Of a DNA stretch of 64,000 nt, positions 22,240 to 32,421 are shown piece by piece (position 1 is the stretch's first letter; each line of letters starts with the position of its first letter). The DNA comes from Raphanus sativus (Eukaryota > Streptophyta > Magnoliopsida > Brassicales > Brassicaceae). The translations under genes and the position numbers were made by a program. The notes beneath the pieces were generated by a model. The model was given only the letters and a program-made list of their open reading frames with translations, was not told where the DNA came from and ran no database searches. The stretch is taken from positions 1,548,668-1,612,667 of the forward strand of contig NC_079519.1 of assembly GCF_000801105.2 (NCBI RefSeq), given 5' to 3'.

Positions 22240-22760
22240 TATAAGCCAAGGGGATGTGAGTCATTTCGTCTCATTGCAAACCAAAGCAAAATCATTGATC
22301 CATACCCAAAAAAAAATCAACATGACTGCGATGAACCATATTGGAGACTCGAAGCCTTACAAGTTAAGATCAAAATCATCCGGCTGCGGGTGGTGAAGTT
22401 ATTAAGATGGTCTTTCTGTATACTAAAGTTTAAAGTCTGATGCTCCTAAGGTTGTCTGATAATTTTCCATTATAATAATACATATATTGATGGATTATGT
22501 ATAACCTTAGTAGCTGATTGTTTTGCATTTTTAATATAGGGGTCTATGAGCTTACAGTGTGGTTCATCTCAGCATTCTGAATCTAATGATCTGACACCAG
22601 CAAAGACACCAATCACAGGTTTGGAGGAGGATTTTTATCAGAAATATGTTACAAGGCCAGAGTTAACTATAAATGTTGAGAAGGACAAGTTCTAAAAAAG
22701 TGGCTACATTGAGACTGGGCGTTATAGGACCTCTGAGCAGAGGCTTATTTTTTTCACTAG
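22240..22760 (+). pseudogene. captured gene-like fragment inside the Helitron, identity unknown
   Basis: A TATA-like CTATATAAGCC (about 22237-22247) precedes a leader and a short frame at 22322-22396 (MTAMNHIGDSKPYKLRSKSS...). A plausible acceptor TTTTTAATATAG follows at about 22529-22540, then a second frame from 22546 (MSLQCGSSQHSES ... GLEEDFYQKYVTRPELTI) to a stop at 22693. In the same frame beyond the stop the sequence still reads like protein (GYIETGRYRTSEQRLIFF). This looks like two exons of a host gene picked up with its promoter and then broken. I do not recognise the parent gene. Confidence 0.4.
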
Positions 22761-23346
22761 TGCTATGAGTTTTCTGTTTTGGTTTTCAATGTTGCGATTT
22801 TAGTTCTGTTTGGTGGTTTTTTTAACCATTTTTTTTAATTTGTTGTCCAATTTGTTTGAATCATGGTAATTTCAAGCCTCTGTTTTTTAATGAATTTCTA
22901 TTTCTTATGCTTACTCAGTTTTCGTTCTTATGTTTATTTGCTTAGGTTAAAATCATTTATACAGCCTTTAGAAGTTTTCAAATCACCGCCCTGCAGTTAA
23001 TAATCTAAATTGTCTAATCTTAATGGTTTTTTGGCATGATAATAAACCAGCAGTTTAATCCTAGAGACGCAAGCAACATGAACGACACATTCACTACGAG
23101 TTAGCTAGACAGACTTCTATATTTAGACTGAGTTGAATACTAGCTTCTGTTCACTGCATTTGATGGTAAAAGTATATTTCTTACTTTTTCCCTTAGTGAA
23201 TCCATGAATATTGAAGATGATCCATTACATAGAGATCATCAGTTAACATACATGAAATAAAATAGATCTCCAATTATGTTAGTAATATAAAAAAAAGACA
23301 GTAAATTGCTTGAAATTCACTAACCATGGGATTAATCTGTTTAGGA

Positions 23347-23530
23347 TCAAGACTGTTTTTTCTGTCCGTGACATCTCTCATGCAAGCTATTTACACTTCT
23401 ACAGAGACACCAGTTGACTTCTGCAGAGACACCTGAAGAAGCAGCCGAACAGACCGAATTTGAAGGGATTTTCAACCTTTTTGGGAAAAGTATCGGAGCA
23501 GGTTGATACGACACACATACTTGAAAAGAC
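23347..23530 (-). pseudogene. possible second captured exon, identity unknown
   Basis: On the minus strand an acceptor-like CGTTGCAG is followed by an open stretch (SYQPAPILFPKRLKIPSNS ...), which has unbiased composition unlike the AT-rich filler around it. It could equally be read on the plus strand. No family is recognised; recorded because gene capture is expected in a Helitron of this size. Confidence 0.25.
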
Positions 23531-24842
23531 CTGCAACGTATAAAAAATATACAATCATTCATCTGTCTTGCTGTATTGTGAGATAATAATTTATAAACAT
23601 AAAATTGAAAGGTTCAGATTGATAGTTTACCAATCTCAAATACAAAGACTAAGTTTTCCCAAGAAGCCATTGAAATATTCTGTGTCCGGAAGATATACAA
23701 TTAGAGAAAGAAAATATATCATCATGAGAAATAAATAAATGATTTTATTAACGAACAAATCCCTAATCGTTAAATATGAAAATTTCTAAACCCAAATTTT
23801 GAAAACCAAACCTTTATTTGAGTAGGTTGATTGGCCCCTCGAATAGAGTGAACTGTTTTGATAAACATAAAATCTTCTTTTGGTCTGGTTTTCAAATATG
23901 GATCTTCCAACCGGATTTCGGTCTGATGAACATCAAGGAAGAAGACTTAACTAAGACACACCGGGAAAGAAATAAAATACAAAAGCCTTTAATTTTTTAT
24001 GGTTTACATTATTTTGTGACCGGAAATTATTAGTTTGTAATGGACTTTATTATTAATATTTTAATAGGCTTTTTACGTAAATGGCCCTTGGGTATTCAAC
24101 TTAATTAATTGTCTGGCCAATTTAGAAGATGCTTTGGTTTTTATTAACTTAGAGGTTGGAATTTTTTATTTTGAAACTAAGTTGAAAACGTACATGTATT
24201 GATTATTTGATTGATAGTTGTTGTATGTATAGCAAATCGTTTAAAAAATATATACAAAGTAGTTGTTAGTCATATATTGCAACATTGTAGAATTGAGCTG
24301 AGTTCTTAAAAAACATTCAAACAAATAAAATTTAATGAGATAAACAAAAGAAACAAAATTTAAGATGAGGAAAATGTATCTGACAAACGATTGGGACATA
24401 GGTTTCGATTGGTAATGGTTGTAGCTTCAAAATTATTGCTGTAAAAAAAATCTATAGACATTTTACTATAGCTTTAGATTTTAATGCTGTAGAATTTTAT
24501 GGAAAGCAATAAAAAATCGATTTGAATATTTGGCTCTGCAGAGCACTTCTACAGCTGTATGTTATTTCAAGAGCTGTGGTTTTAAAAAATAAATTAAAAT
24601 TTGATTGCTCTGATTTTGGTGCTTTAAAAATAAATAGGGCTGTGGAGAGCACCCACAACCACTACCAATCACACCCATAATCACCAATATTTTAGATATA
24701 ATTGGACAAATTATAATTTTCTAACTCTAATCCCCTTTCACACAAATTTAACGATGTTCCGGAAAAGGAAAATGTATGTTTCGGTTTTAGAAACATACGA
24801 AATAATGGGGTTGACTTATCTTTGGTTTTTGTTTAACATGTA

Positions 24843-25571
24843 CATCCACTTAGGGGTGTCAAAATGAGTTACAACTCATGAGTTAGCTCAGCTCAGCTCA
24901 TTTTTTCATGAGTATGATCACTATATTTTAAGCTCATTTAATAAATGAGTTTAATGATCGAGCTTAAAAAAGATCACGAGTTCTATGAACGATCGTTAAT
25001 GAACATGAGCTGACTCATAAGCTCGTTCATTTCTTATAGAAAAAGATATTTTTTATATTTATCATATTTATCTTTAAAACTAAAATGTAAAATATACATA
25101 AGTAATATAGGAGTAGAACTTTTAAAAGTTATCTATACTTTTTCCGAAGAAAGAAAAAAGAGACTATCCTGTTTAGAAATTATCAAAATCTTCTATATAA
25201 ACCCACGTTAACCATATCATCTCTCTCACAAATTTCATTGATCTCAAATTTGACATACGTCTCCTCTCACTTTGCTTATCGTAACTCAGAACTTACGGTA
25301 AGTTATTTATGATTAATAGTTTTATTAAATTTTGAATAATACTATAGAAGTAATTTTATCGATGTTTAATTCAATATAGTTATAATTATTTTGTGTTAGA
25401 TCACGAGTTAGCTCATTTAACTCATGATCTAGATGATCCGAGTACGAATTTACATATTGAAGCTCATATAATAAATGAGCTGATCTGAGCTAACTCATGA
25501 AAGAGCCGAGCTTACTATGAGCTGAGCTGAGCTGAGCGAGCTAGCTCATTTTGACACCCCTACATCCACTA
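24843..25571. mobile_element. non-autonomous hAT element with perfect 8-bp TSD
   Basis: The terminal repeats TAGGGGTGTCAAAATGAG (24851-24868) and its exact inverse (ending 25563) are 18 bp long. CATCCACT is duplicated at 24843-24850 and 25564-25571. TAGGGGTGTCAAA is a known plant hAT terminus, and 8 bp is the hAT TSD length. Subterminal GCTCAGCTCAGCTCA-type repeats lie at both ends. The interior holds a promoter-like TCTATATAAACCC (about 25192) and a leader ending ACTTACG|GTAAGTT near 25300, a relic of a gene start, but no transposase frame. It lies within the 4.7-kb Helitron. Confidence 0.85.
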
Positions 25572-25999
25572 AGACATGACATTCAAAAATATAATCCACT
25601 AAAATATATATTCAAAGGGGTTTCCCAATAACTATTTAAAAGTTTATTTGTAAGCATTTGATATTGATGTCTCTATACATTTTTTTCAATTCTATTTATT
25701 ATATATTTTTCAATTTAATTATAACTCAAAATATATTACAAATATACAAGAAAAAAAGACACCATGCAAACTAAGATTTACTACTTTGATTTATCGTGTT
25801 TAAATATATAACGCAACATATTAAACATGTTTATATCAATAAAATTGATGTAGATTATATACAAAATATTAAGTACATAATAAAATTAAAATCAAACTCT
25901 CACACCGCGCAAAGCGCGGATCTCATCTAGTACTACTATAAATATGATGAAGTTAGTTTATATTTTGATACATTGGTTAATAGAGAAAACGGTCCTCAA

Positions 26000-26042
26000 A
26001 CAAATCTATTAAGTTTTAAAAAAAAAAACAAATCTATTAAGT
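26000..26042 (+). mobile_element. tail-only insertion, 15-bp TSD, older than the tandem duplication
   Basis: ACAAATCTATTAAGT at 26000-26014 recurs at 26028-26042, separated by TTTAAAAAAAAAA. The same structure with a slightly shorter A run is present in copy 2 (about 26268-26308), so the insertion happened before the 264-bp duplication. Confidence 0.55.
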
Positions 26043-26138
26043 GTGTAAAACGATACTGTATATGTATAAAGTTCAGATAATAAAAAGTTCAGTAAAAAGG
26101 TTCAGATAATAATTTTGGCATCATAGATGAAGAAGTAG

Positions 26139-26405
26139 CCATATATTTGATAACCGTTCAAGCTTCGGTTTATGGCTGATGGCTCCAAATGTAGAATATA
26201 CTACTATAAATATGATGAAGTTAGTTTATATTTTGATACATTGGTTAATAGAGAAAACGGTCCTCAAACAAATCTATTAAGTTAAAAAAAAAACAAATCT
26301 ATTAAGTGTGTAAAACGATACTGTATATGTATAAAGTTCAGATAATAAAAAGTTCAGTAAAAAGGTTCAGATAATAATTTTGGCATCATAGACGAAGAAG
26401 TAGCC
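26139..26405 (+). repeat. tandem duplication copy 2, carrying the Helitron empty site
   Basis: Direct duplicate of 21141-21193 plus 25931-26140. The junction GTAGAATA|TACTACTA at 26198/26199 is uninterrupted here, whereas copy 1 has the 4.7-kb Helitron at exactly this point. Very few differences separate the copies, so the duplication is recent. Confidence 0.87.
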
Positions 26406-27069
26406 AAGTAGGGAATTAAAAGAAAACCATGTCTGTTCTTTTTAACTTATATAACAATTAGTTAGTAGATGAGAACAATCAATGGGCTGGGACCAGTTTG
26501 GGCCTACAATCATAAGGAGTTGATTTATTGTGGGCTTTAAAGAAATGGGTCCCAATTGGACCCCCAAAATTTCCCAACTTTCACAAATTTGACCACACAA
26601 TCTCAACAATTCAGTACATACTCCCTGTCCTTTTTCGCTTGGCACGGTTATAATTATAAATCGGCACGCACCTAACCAGTAAACCACTACCAGGCCAAAC
26701 CTCTACACTATATATGGTGTACATTCGTGTTTGCACACTAATTTGAATATTTAATTCTTCTACCTACTGAATAATTGAGAAAATTATTTATCTGCGAACT
26801 TCATTTATTCTTCTCAACCTCACAAATAATGATTCAATAGAATGTCCTTTTGTCAAATGATCACGAATGCTATTTTATTGTTTTAGTTAAAGAGTTGTTA
26901 GCTTTAGGTGTGAATGTATTTTGATAAACATAACTTTCTGCAAAATTAATATGTGAGTAATTGATACTGGAACGCAAACTGAAATTCACTGGTCAAATCA
27001 TGAAGACTTTACAAGTGTATCAACATCAACGTTCGCTCCACATCTATTCATATTCTGTTGGCACATATC

Positions 27070-27123
27070 ATTCTCACATAACTTTTTTTTTTTTTTTTTT
27101 GCTAAATTATTCTCACATAACTT
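27070..27123 (-). mobile_element. tail-only retroposon insertion, 15-bp perfect TSD
   Basis: ATTCTCACATAACTT at 27070-27084 recurs exactly at 27109-27123. The 24 nt between are 16 T and GCTAAATT. On the minus strand this is AATTTAGC plus poly(A), the same 3' end as the insertion at 2633 (TTAGC plus A), suggesting one donor family. Confidence 0.68.
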
Positions 27124-27713
27124 CTTGGAATACAATCTGTCTATCATAAATATGGCCGGCCAACTTGAAACAATTACTAGTTTGAAACTAAATAACTAAT
27201 ACGTATATTTTTCTTAATAAATTAAAAGTCTGAATATATATATATATATATATACCAAATTTTGTGAGCTAAGGCGAATATTTAGTCGTGAAAACCTAGC
27301 CATGGTCATAAACTCATATCATAACCTAAGTAGTTTAGTACAAACGATGGTAATTTTTTTGGCAAAAATGATGGTACTAGGAGCAATACTAATGGGATGA
27401 ACTTTTTTTATAAAATATCTTAGCACTTTTATATTAGAATAAATTTATTAGTTAATTAAAGTTGAGCTATAAAATAAAAAAAATATCAAGATGATACATG
27501 CATGTAACTTAAATCTCAGCTCTCAAATCTCTGAAGAGTCTATTAAAGAAAATATGTCTCTCACGTTTTATTTCTCTAAGAAACCATTATTGTGCATGCT
27601 CTGAGACGTCTAAACAATTTTTTTTTCTTTCTAAAAACTATATTACTAAACAAAAATTTGATACTATAAGTTATTAATATATTTATGCTTGTGCATGTAA
27701 ACTAAAATAAATA

Positions 27714-27979
27714 ATTCCTCCCTTTTAAAAAATTGTATGTTTTTAAAAAATAGTGTTACAATAAGATATACATTTTTATATTTTCAATGTAATAGTTGTC
27801 AACTAACAATGAAAATTTTTGAAGTTTAAAAAAATAAATCTATTTTGTAAAGTTTTATTGGTTAGAAAATATATAAATTATAAAATTTTAGAAAACAATG
27901 CATTTATAACTAAGTTTTAATATGTTTTATTAAAAAATGTGAAAATTTTAAAACACATATTATTTTGAAACGAATGGAT
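27714..27979. mobile_element. degenerate MITE, Stowaway-like
   Basis: The left end AATTCCTCCCTTTTAAAAAAT and the right end near 27960-27979 (ATTTTGAAACGAATGGATTA) are imperfect inverted repeats, with an AT-rich non-coding interior. Boundaries are approximate. Confidence 0.4.
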
Positions 27980-28158
27980 TATATATTTTATATGTATAAA
28001 GCAAACAACAGATCATGTAGCTTTTGAATTCTTGAAGATTAGATATCGCATATATAAAGACTATACGCGTAGGCTCTATTGTAAATTATTCAAGAAGCAA
28101 AAAGAAAAATCACATCGTAATTCAGAACCGTATCACATTTTGTTAGTCGTTTAGTCGT

Positions 28159-30765
28159 TTACCGATTGGTCTGTTCATCATCAACATATCTCTTCCAAAG
28201 CCAATGCTGTCTCCACAGAAGATAAACCTCTTCAATAGGAACCTGCTTCGTCTCCGGCAACAGAAAGTAAACGAAACTTCCCATCCCGAACACAAGTCCG
28301 GCGAATAAAAGGAATATTCCGTACTTGAGATGGCACAGAGACACTAGGAAACACTGCGCGATAAGCGCCGTGAAGAAAAGGTTTACGCACACCACAACAC
28401 TCTGACCAGCCGATCTTGTCTCTAGTGGGAATATCTCGCTCGGAACTAACCATCCCATTGGTCCCCATGACCGACCATACGCCAGCACAAACAGACAAAT
28501 AAGGATCACAAGAACCAAACCTAGCGACTTCGGTAGCTCTTTGCCTTCCCCAAACTTCAACGCTAGTGTTACTCCTACGACAACCTACAAAAAGAGCATT
28601 TTAGGGTTTAGTGCTTTTTTGGAAAGTTACTTGTATAACAAGTTAGAACCCCTAGCTCATAGGAAAAGAGTATTTTAGGGTTTTTATGGAACTTGCACGG
28701 CAAGGTACAAGCATTCACCATATAACAAAACATCTCTACGCTAGCTTCAAGAAGAAGGAACCTTCTTCCAAATTTATCAGCCGAGTACATAGACATGATT
28801 GCGGCAATAACAAGCGCAGCGTTTGTCATTGTGGACGAGATAAACGACGCGGAACCACCAAACCCTAAGCTCTGGAACATAACAGGAGCATAGAACAAAA
28901 TCGAGTTCATTCCAGTTAGCTGCTGGAACGCAGGAAGGCCAATAGCTCCAATCACTAGCTGCGGTCTGTTCCTACGAGCAAGAAGGTTCCTAAACGGATT
29001 CTTGACGGCTCTTGCAGCTTCACTAGCTTCAACAAGATCCTGAAACTCAGCTTCGATATTGTTCGTGCCACGTACTTTGATCAGTACGGCTTTGGCTTCC
29101 TCTAGCTTACCTTGTTCGACAAGACTGTTTGGTGTCTCGGGTAAGAAGAGCCCGCCGATGAACATGAGTGTTGCTGGTACAACTGCGAGGCCAAGAGAGA
29201 GTCTCCATCCCCATGGATGGATTTGATCCGTTTTGTAGTTTATCAGATTAGCCACTAAGATGCCAATGCAAGTTGTTAGCTGGAAAAGCTGGTTCACCGT
29301 TCCTCGGATCTTTGCTGGAGCCATCTCCGAGAGGTATAATGGAACCGCCTATAAACGCAAACGTAGAAATTAAACCGAATGTTAAAAAGTATAGAAATTA
29401 AACCGAATGTTCAAAAGTATAGTCCGATTATGGACACAACCGGATGAAACATTCGACTTGAACTTTAAAGTTTATACATATGTTGCATATCCCTAATTTA
29501 TTTGAATTTTTTAAAATTAAAATCAACTTGGAATTATTATGGTCCTCTAAATTTTAGATTCGGCCCTGGTTAAAAGTAAAATTGCATAAAACCGGTTTAG
29601 TCGTTTAGAGTTTAGAGATTTGCCTGGTTTCCGAAACCAATGCCTATTCCGAGGAAGATCCGACCAAGGATTAGCATGAGGATGTTTTTAGCAGCGGCGT
29701 TGACAACTCCTCCAAGGAAGAAACTGACGGAGCCGACGAGGATGCTTCCTCTCCTGCCATAGATTCTGGTGACATAAGAAGCTCCGAAGGTGGAGATCAA
29801 ACCGGCGAAGTAGAGAGAAGAGGTGAAGAGTGTGAGGATTTGGTTGTCGTATTTGCAGTAATCTGTTTCGTGCATATGCATTTGCTTTCTTTTGTAGATT
29901 CCTGGGAAGAACTCTATCAAGAAATCGTCCATTGATGTAACACCACCTGCGTTTATAACATGGAATAAGAAACAAAATGAGAACAGCAAGTCCTGCATTA
30001 ATTCCTTGAGCCACAAGAAACTAAAGATTTGGAGCTTAGGCAATACACCATTAACAAAACTGAGGGTGTAAATGTATGTAATAAAATGAATTAAAATTAA
30101 TGGGACAAAATGAATGAAGTTATTTGTTTTCAATTATATATGATTTATCCCATTAATTCCATGTATTCATTTCATTCCATACTTTTATTTAATTTATATC
30201 CCATTCCATATATTCATTTCATTCCATACTTTTTTTTTAATTATCATGAATGCTTTTCAATGTCATTCACAATAAATAAAATATTTTCCGTTTAACTTGT
30301 ATAATACTTTGGAGTTATATGAACAGCTAATTACACAGTTCTATTCATAAAAATAGCACTGAGTTGCTGAACGTTGTCCGAAAGAGGACAGATTTTTTTG
30401 GACAAAAGCAGATAAAGAAAGCTCAGGAGAAGAAATAGAGAAACACAGAACACCGTATGTTGCTGAGTTTCTTTTGACAAGAACGTAGATATGGAGCTTA
30501 AGCAAGTGATACTTATCAAACTACAGCTGATAGGTTCCAGAAACAAGACTTGAGACTTTCCAAATTCGACTTTTTGATTGATACAAGAAAAAACTTAGAT
30601 GGAGAAAGCTTAGATAAAATTACCAGAGACTCCTAGATCATAGCCGAAGAGAGAACCTCCTAAGGATCCGACGATGCAAGCGAATATGAAGTAAGCAGTG
30701 ATACGATGCTCATATAGATGAGCTCTCTTCAAGGCACCTTCGTCTGCAAGAACTCCACCAGCCAT
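28159..30765 (-). CDS. STP14: STP14-like monosaccharide/H+ symporter, 4 exons
   Basis: Exons are 30765-30624, 29946-29624, 29348-28719 and 28584-28159, giving 506 residues, the normal STP length. It is a 12-helix major facilitator of the plasma membrane importing hexoses with protons. Family signatures seen: FGYDLGVSGGVTSMDDFL at the exon 1/2 junction, YGRRGSILVGS, a GRIFLGIGIGFGNQ|AVPLYLSEMAP block across exons 2/3, QQLTGMNSILFYAPVMFQSLGFG in exon 3, GRSWGPMGWLVPSEIFPLETR and PETKQVPIEEV in exon 4. Arabidopsis STP14 (At1g77210, from memory) is reported as galactose-specific. Intron 2 must use a GC donor (CAG|GCAAAT at 29623-29622) to keep the frame. Intron 1 contains a fold-back repeat (30078-30175). 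A TATA-like CCTTATAAAAAGG lies near 30922-30934. Confidence 0.93.
30078..30233. repeat. fold-back and direct repeats in STP14 intron 1
   Basis: The segment with TTAATGGGACAAAATGAATG is inverted at about 30147-30175 (TTTATCCCATTAATTCC), giving a hairpin, MITE-like structure. The right part also carries a 30-bp direct repeat starting TTCCATGTATTCATTTC at 30157-30186 and 30204-30233. Intronic, with no coding effect visible. Confidence 0.5.
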
Positions 30766-31900
30766 AGCTTATGCGTTGAGTGTGATTAGAGAGGAGCAAA
30801 ATCTCTTTTGTAGTTTTGATCGAACAACTAGTAGTGAGTATACTCAAAGCTTTTAGAGATAAAAAAATAGAAGGTTAATTATAATAGCAGATATACTTTG
30901 ACTAGTTCCATCTCCTTATCCCTTTTTATAAGGAAAGGATTCTTGACTTCATCTTTGTTATTTAGTCCATGCATGTTGGTTGGTACTATTTAATATTTTC
31001 CTTCGTAGATTACTTATTATAGATGTATGATGTACTTCATATAGAACAACTCGATCAAAAATATTTAAAAAGTCAAAACTTGTTCACTAGTATTGTTTTA
31101 GTAACAAGATAAATAAAGACCCTAAACGTAAAATATACAAAAACATACGAAAGTTGCATGTGAGCGATTCATGCAAGTTTTTCCGCATCTTTGTTGTTGT
31201 TTAGTTAGATGTGTTTAGTACATGAATGAGTGAGTGGTTGAAAAGAAGTTAAAATGCTCTTTTCATCGCTAAAATTTCTCAGAATAGATTAGGAAAGTAG
31301 GTTATTCCTATGGTTCCAATTCTATTTATCAACAATTTATTACGAAACATGGTATGTTGTCTGAATTAAAATCTTGTTAAAAAAACTTAAACATCTGATT
31401 TTTCTTATAAATGCTCGTTTTAGAATGGTTGAAGAAATATTTTAAATCTATAAAGTGTTAGTAGGTAATAGTAATATAAAGAGATAAGTTCTTTACTAAT
31501 TCGAATTTCTATGGAGTACTAAATTTTCTTAAATTGGAAATTTTTAAAAGCTGATTTTAGACCATGGTATAATAAAGTCCTGAACCTATAATAGTAAGAG
31601 AATAAAAACTTAAATATGTAAGTTTTAATGAACTTTGCTCGTGATATGAAAAAGAAATCGCCAATGAATACGTGACACGTCAGTAAATTAAAGTCGTGGA
31701 AAAGGATTTAGCTTCCCGCAACCTCCAAAGCACAAAAAGGGAAGCTTTTTCCTTTTTAGGCTTTCTCTTTATCTTCCACGTGGAAATTCTGAATTAAAAA
31801 TAATTTCGAAAAACTAAAAAAATCTCGATTTTTGTTCAAAGTTCCAATTTTTTTTTTTTTTTTAATTTCTCCTTTGATACGAGCAACTTCGAAGGGGAAC
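30766..31900. other. bidirectional promoter region of STP14 and the LAZ1 homolog
   Basis: The two genes are divergent. The left part holds the STP14 leader and TATA-like element; the right part contains a CCACGTGG box at 31776-31783, a typical ABRE/G-box, close to the inferred start of the LAZ1-homolog leader. No gene is seen between. Confidence 0.5.
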
Positions 31901-31904
31901 TCTG

Positions 31905-32271
31905 TTTCTTCTTCTTCTTCTTCTTCTTAATTGGGGAAAACGAATTGATCCGAGGCTCTCAAACTCTCGTGAGTGCAATTTCTCGTTCTATCGGATCGTC
32001 TTGATCGGGTCGTCGATTTTAGGGTTTTGTGAAATCGTGCGTTTGATTTTAGTTATGGGCACTGGTCATTTCGTGTCGATTGTCTCTCCCCTTCTCTGTT
32101 AGACATTCTAGGGTTCCAAAGATTTGATTTTCATATAAAAAAGTTCAGTAAATAGTTGATTTTGATGTTAAAACGTTCAAAAATAATTGATTTTGATATT
32201 AAAATGTTCAAAAAGATTTGATTTTGATTATAAAACAGTCTAATTCCTGTCTTGTTTACTCGTTAATGCAG
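31905..32271 (+). promoter_or_regulatory. leader of the LAZ1 homolog: (TTC)n tract and 5' UTR intron
   Basis: A (TTC)n tract at about 31905-31928 marks the leader, as is common in Brassicaceae 5' UTRs. CTCTC|GTGAGT at 31968/31969 and AATGCAG|G at 32271 bound an intron of 303 bp. The intron contains three imperfect ~33-bp repeats with TTGATTTTGAT (about 32156-32232). Inferred from splice signals. Confidence 0.55.
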
Positions 32272-32421
32272 GTTTTCTTTTTATAACCATTGCACATTGC
32301 CATAGCTTTGAATAAAGGATTAGTCTTTCGGTTTATCTATAAAGCTTAATGGAACACTTGTTTTGGTGAAAAGTGTCCTTCCTCTTACTTGATTTTTGTG
32401 CTTTCACTGTATCTGAAAATA

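Larger units (their letters stand above)
21194..25930 (+). mobile_element. 4.7-kb non-autonomous Helitron with a verified empty site
   Basis: It starts TCCCCATCTTATTAATCAAG directly after an A and ends CATCTAG directly before a T. The 3' hairpin CCGCGC-AAA-GCGCGG (25905-25919) stands 11 bp from the end. The two flanks, ...GTAGAATA and TACTACTATA..., occur joined without a gap at 26191-26208 in the neighbouring tandem copy, so both boundaries are fixed to the base. There is no long frame for Rep/helicase, so it needed a helper. It carries AT-rich filler, at least one gene-like fragment (22240-22760), a second possible one (23347-23530) and an internal hAT derivative (24851-25563). Confidence 0.88.
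21141..26140 (+). repeat. tandem duplication copy 1, split by the Helitron
   Basis: The two parts are 21141-21193 (53 bp, starting CCATATATTTGATAACCG) and 25931-26140 (210 bp, starting TACTACTATAAATATG). Joined, they match copy 2 at 26139-26405 almost base for base. Differences are a 7-bp GATGGCT duplication in copy 2, the length of an A run and one C/T change. Copy 1 was therefore whole before the Helitron inserted. Confidence 0.85.
26406..28158. other. intergenic DNA between the tandem repeat and STP14
   Basis: AT-rich. It holds a (TA)n microsatellite at 27234-27255, a tail-only insertion at 27070, a weaker case near 27345 (GATGGTA repeats around TTTTTTTTGGCAAAA), a degenerate MITE, and close to 28158 the STP14 3' UTR. 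No gene is supported; the minus frame at 26442-26687 lacks any protein signature. Confidence 0.5.

Noticed and set aside
29380..29575. hAT element in STP14 intron 2 (ends GATTCGGCCCTG)
   Set aside because: Only one terminus resembles a hAT end; no matching left end or clean 8-bp duplication was found.
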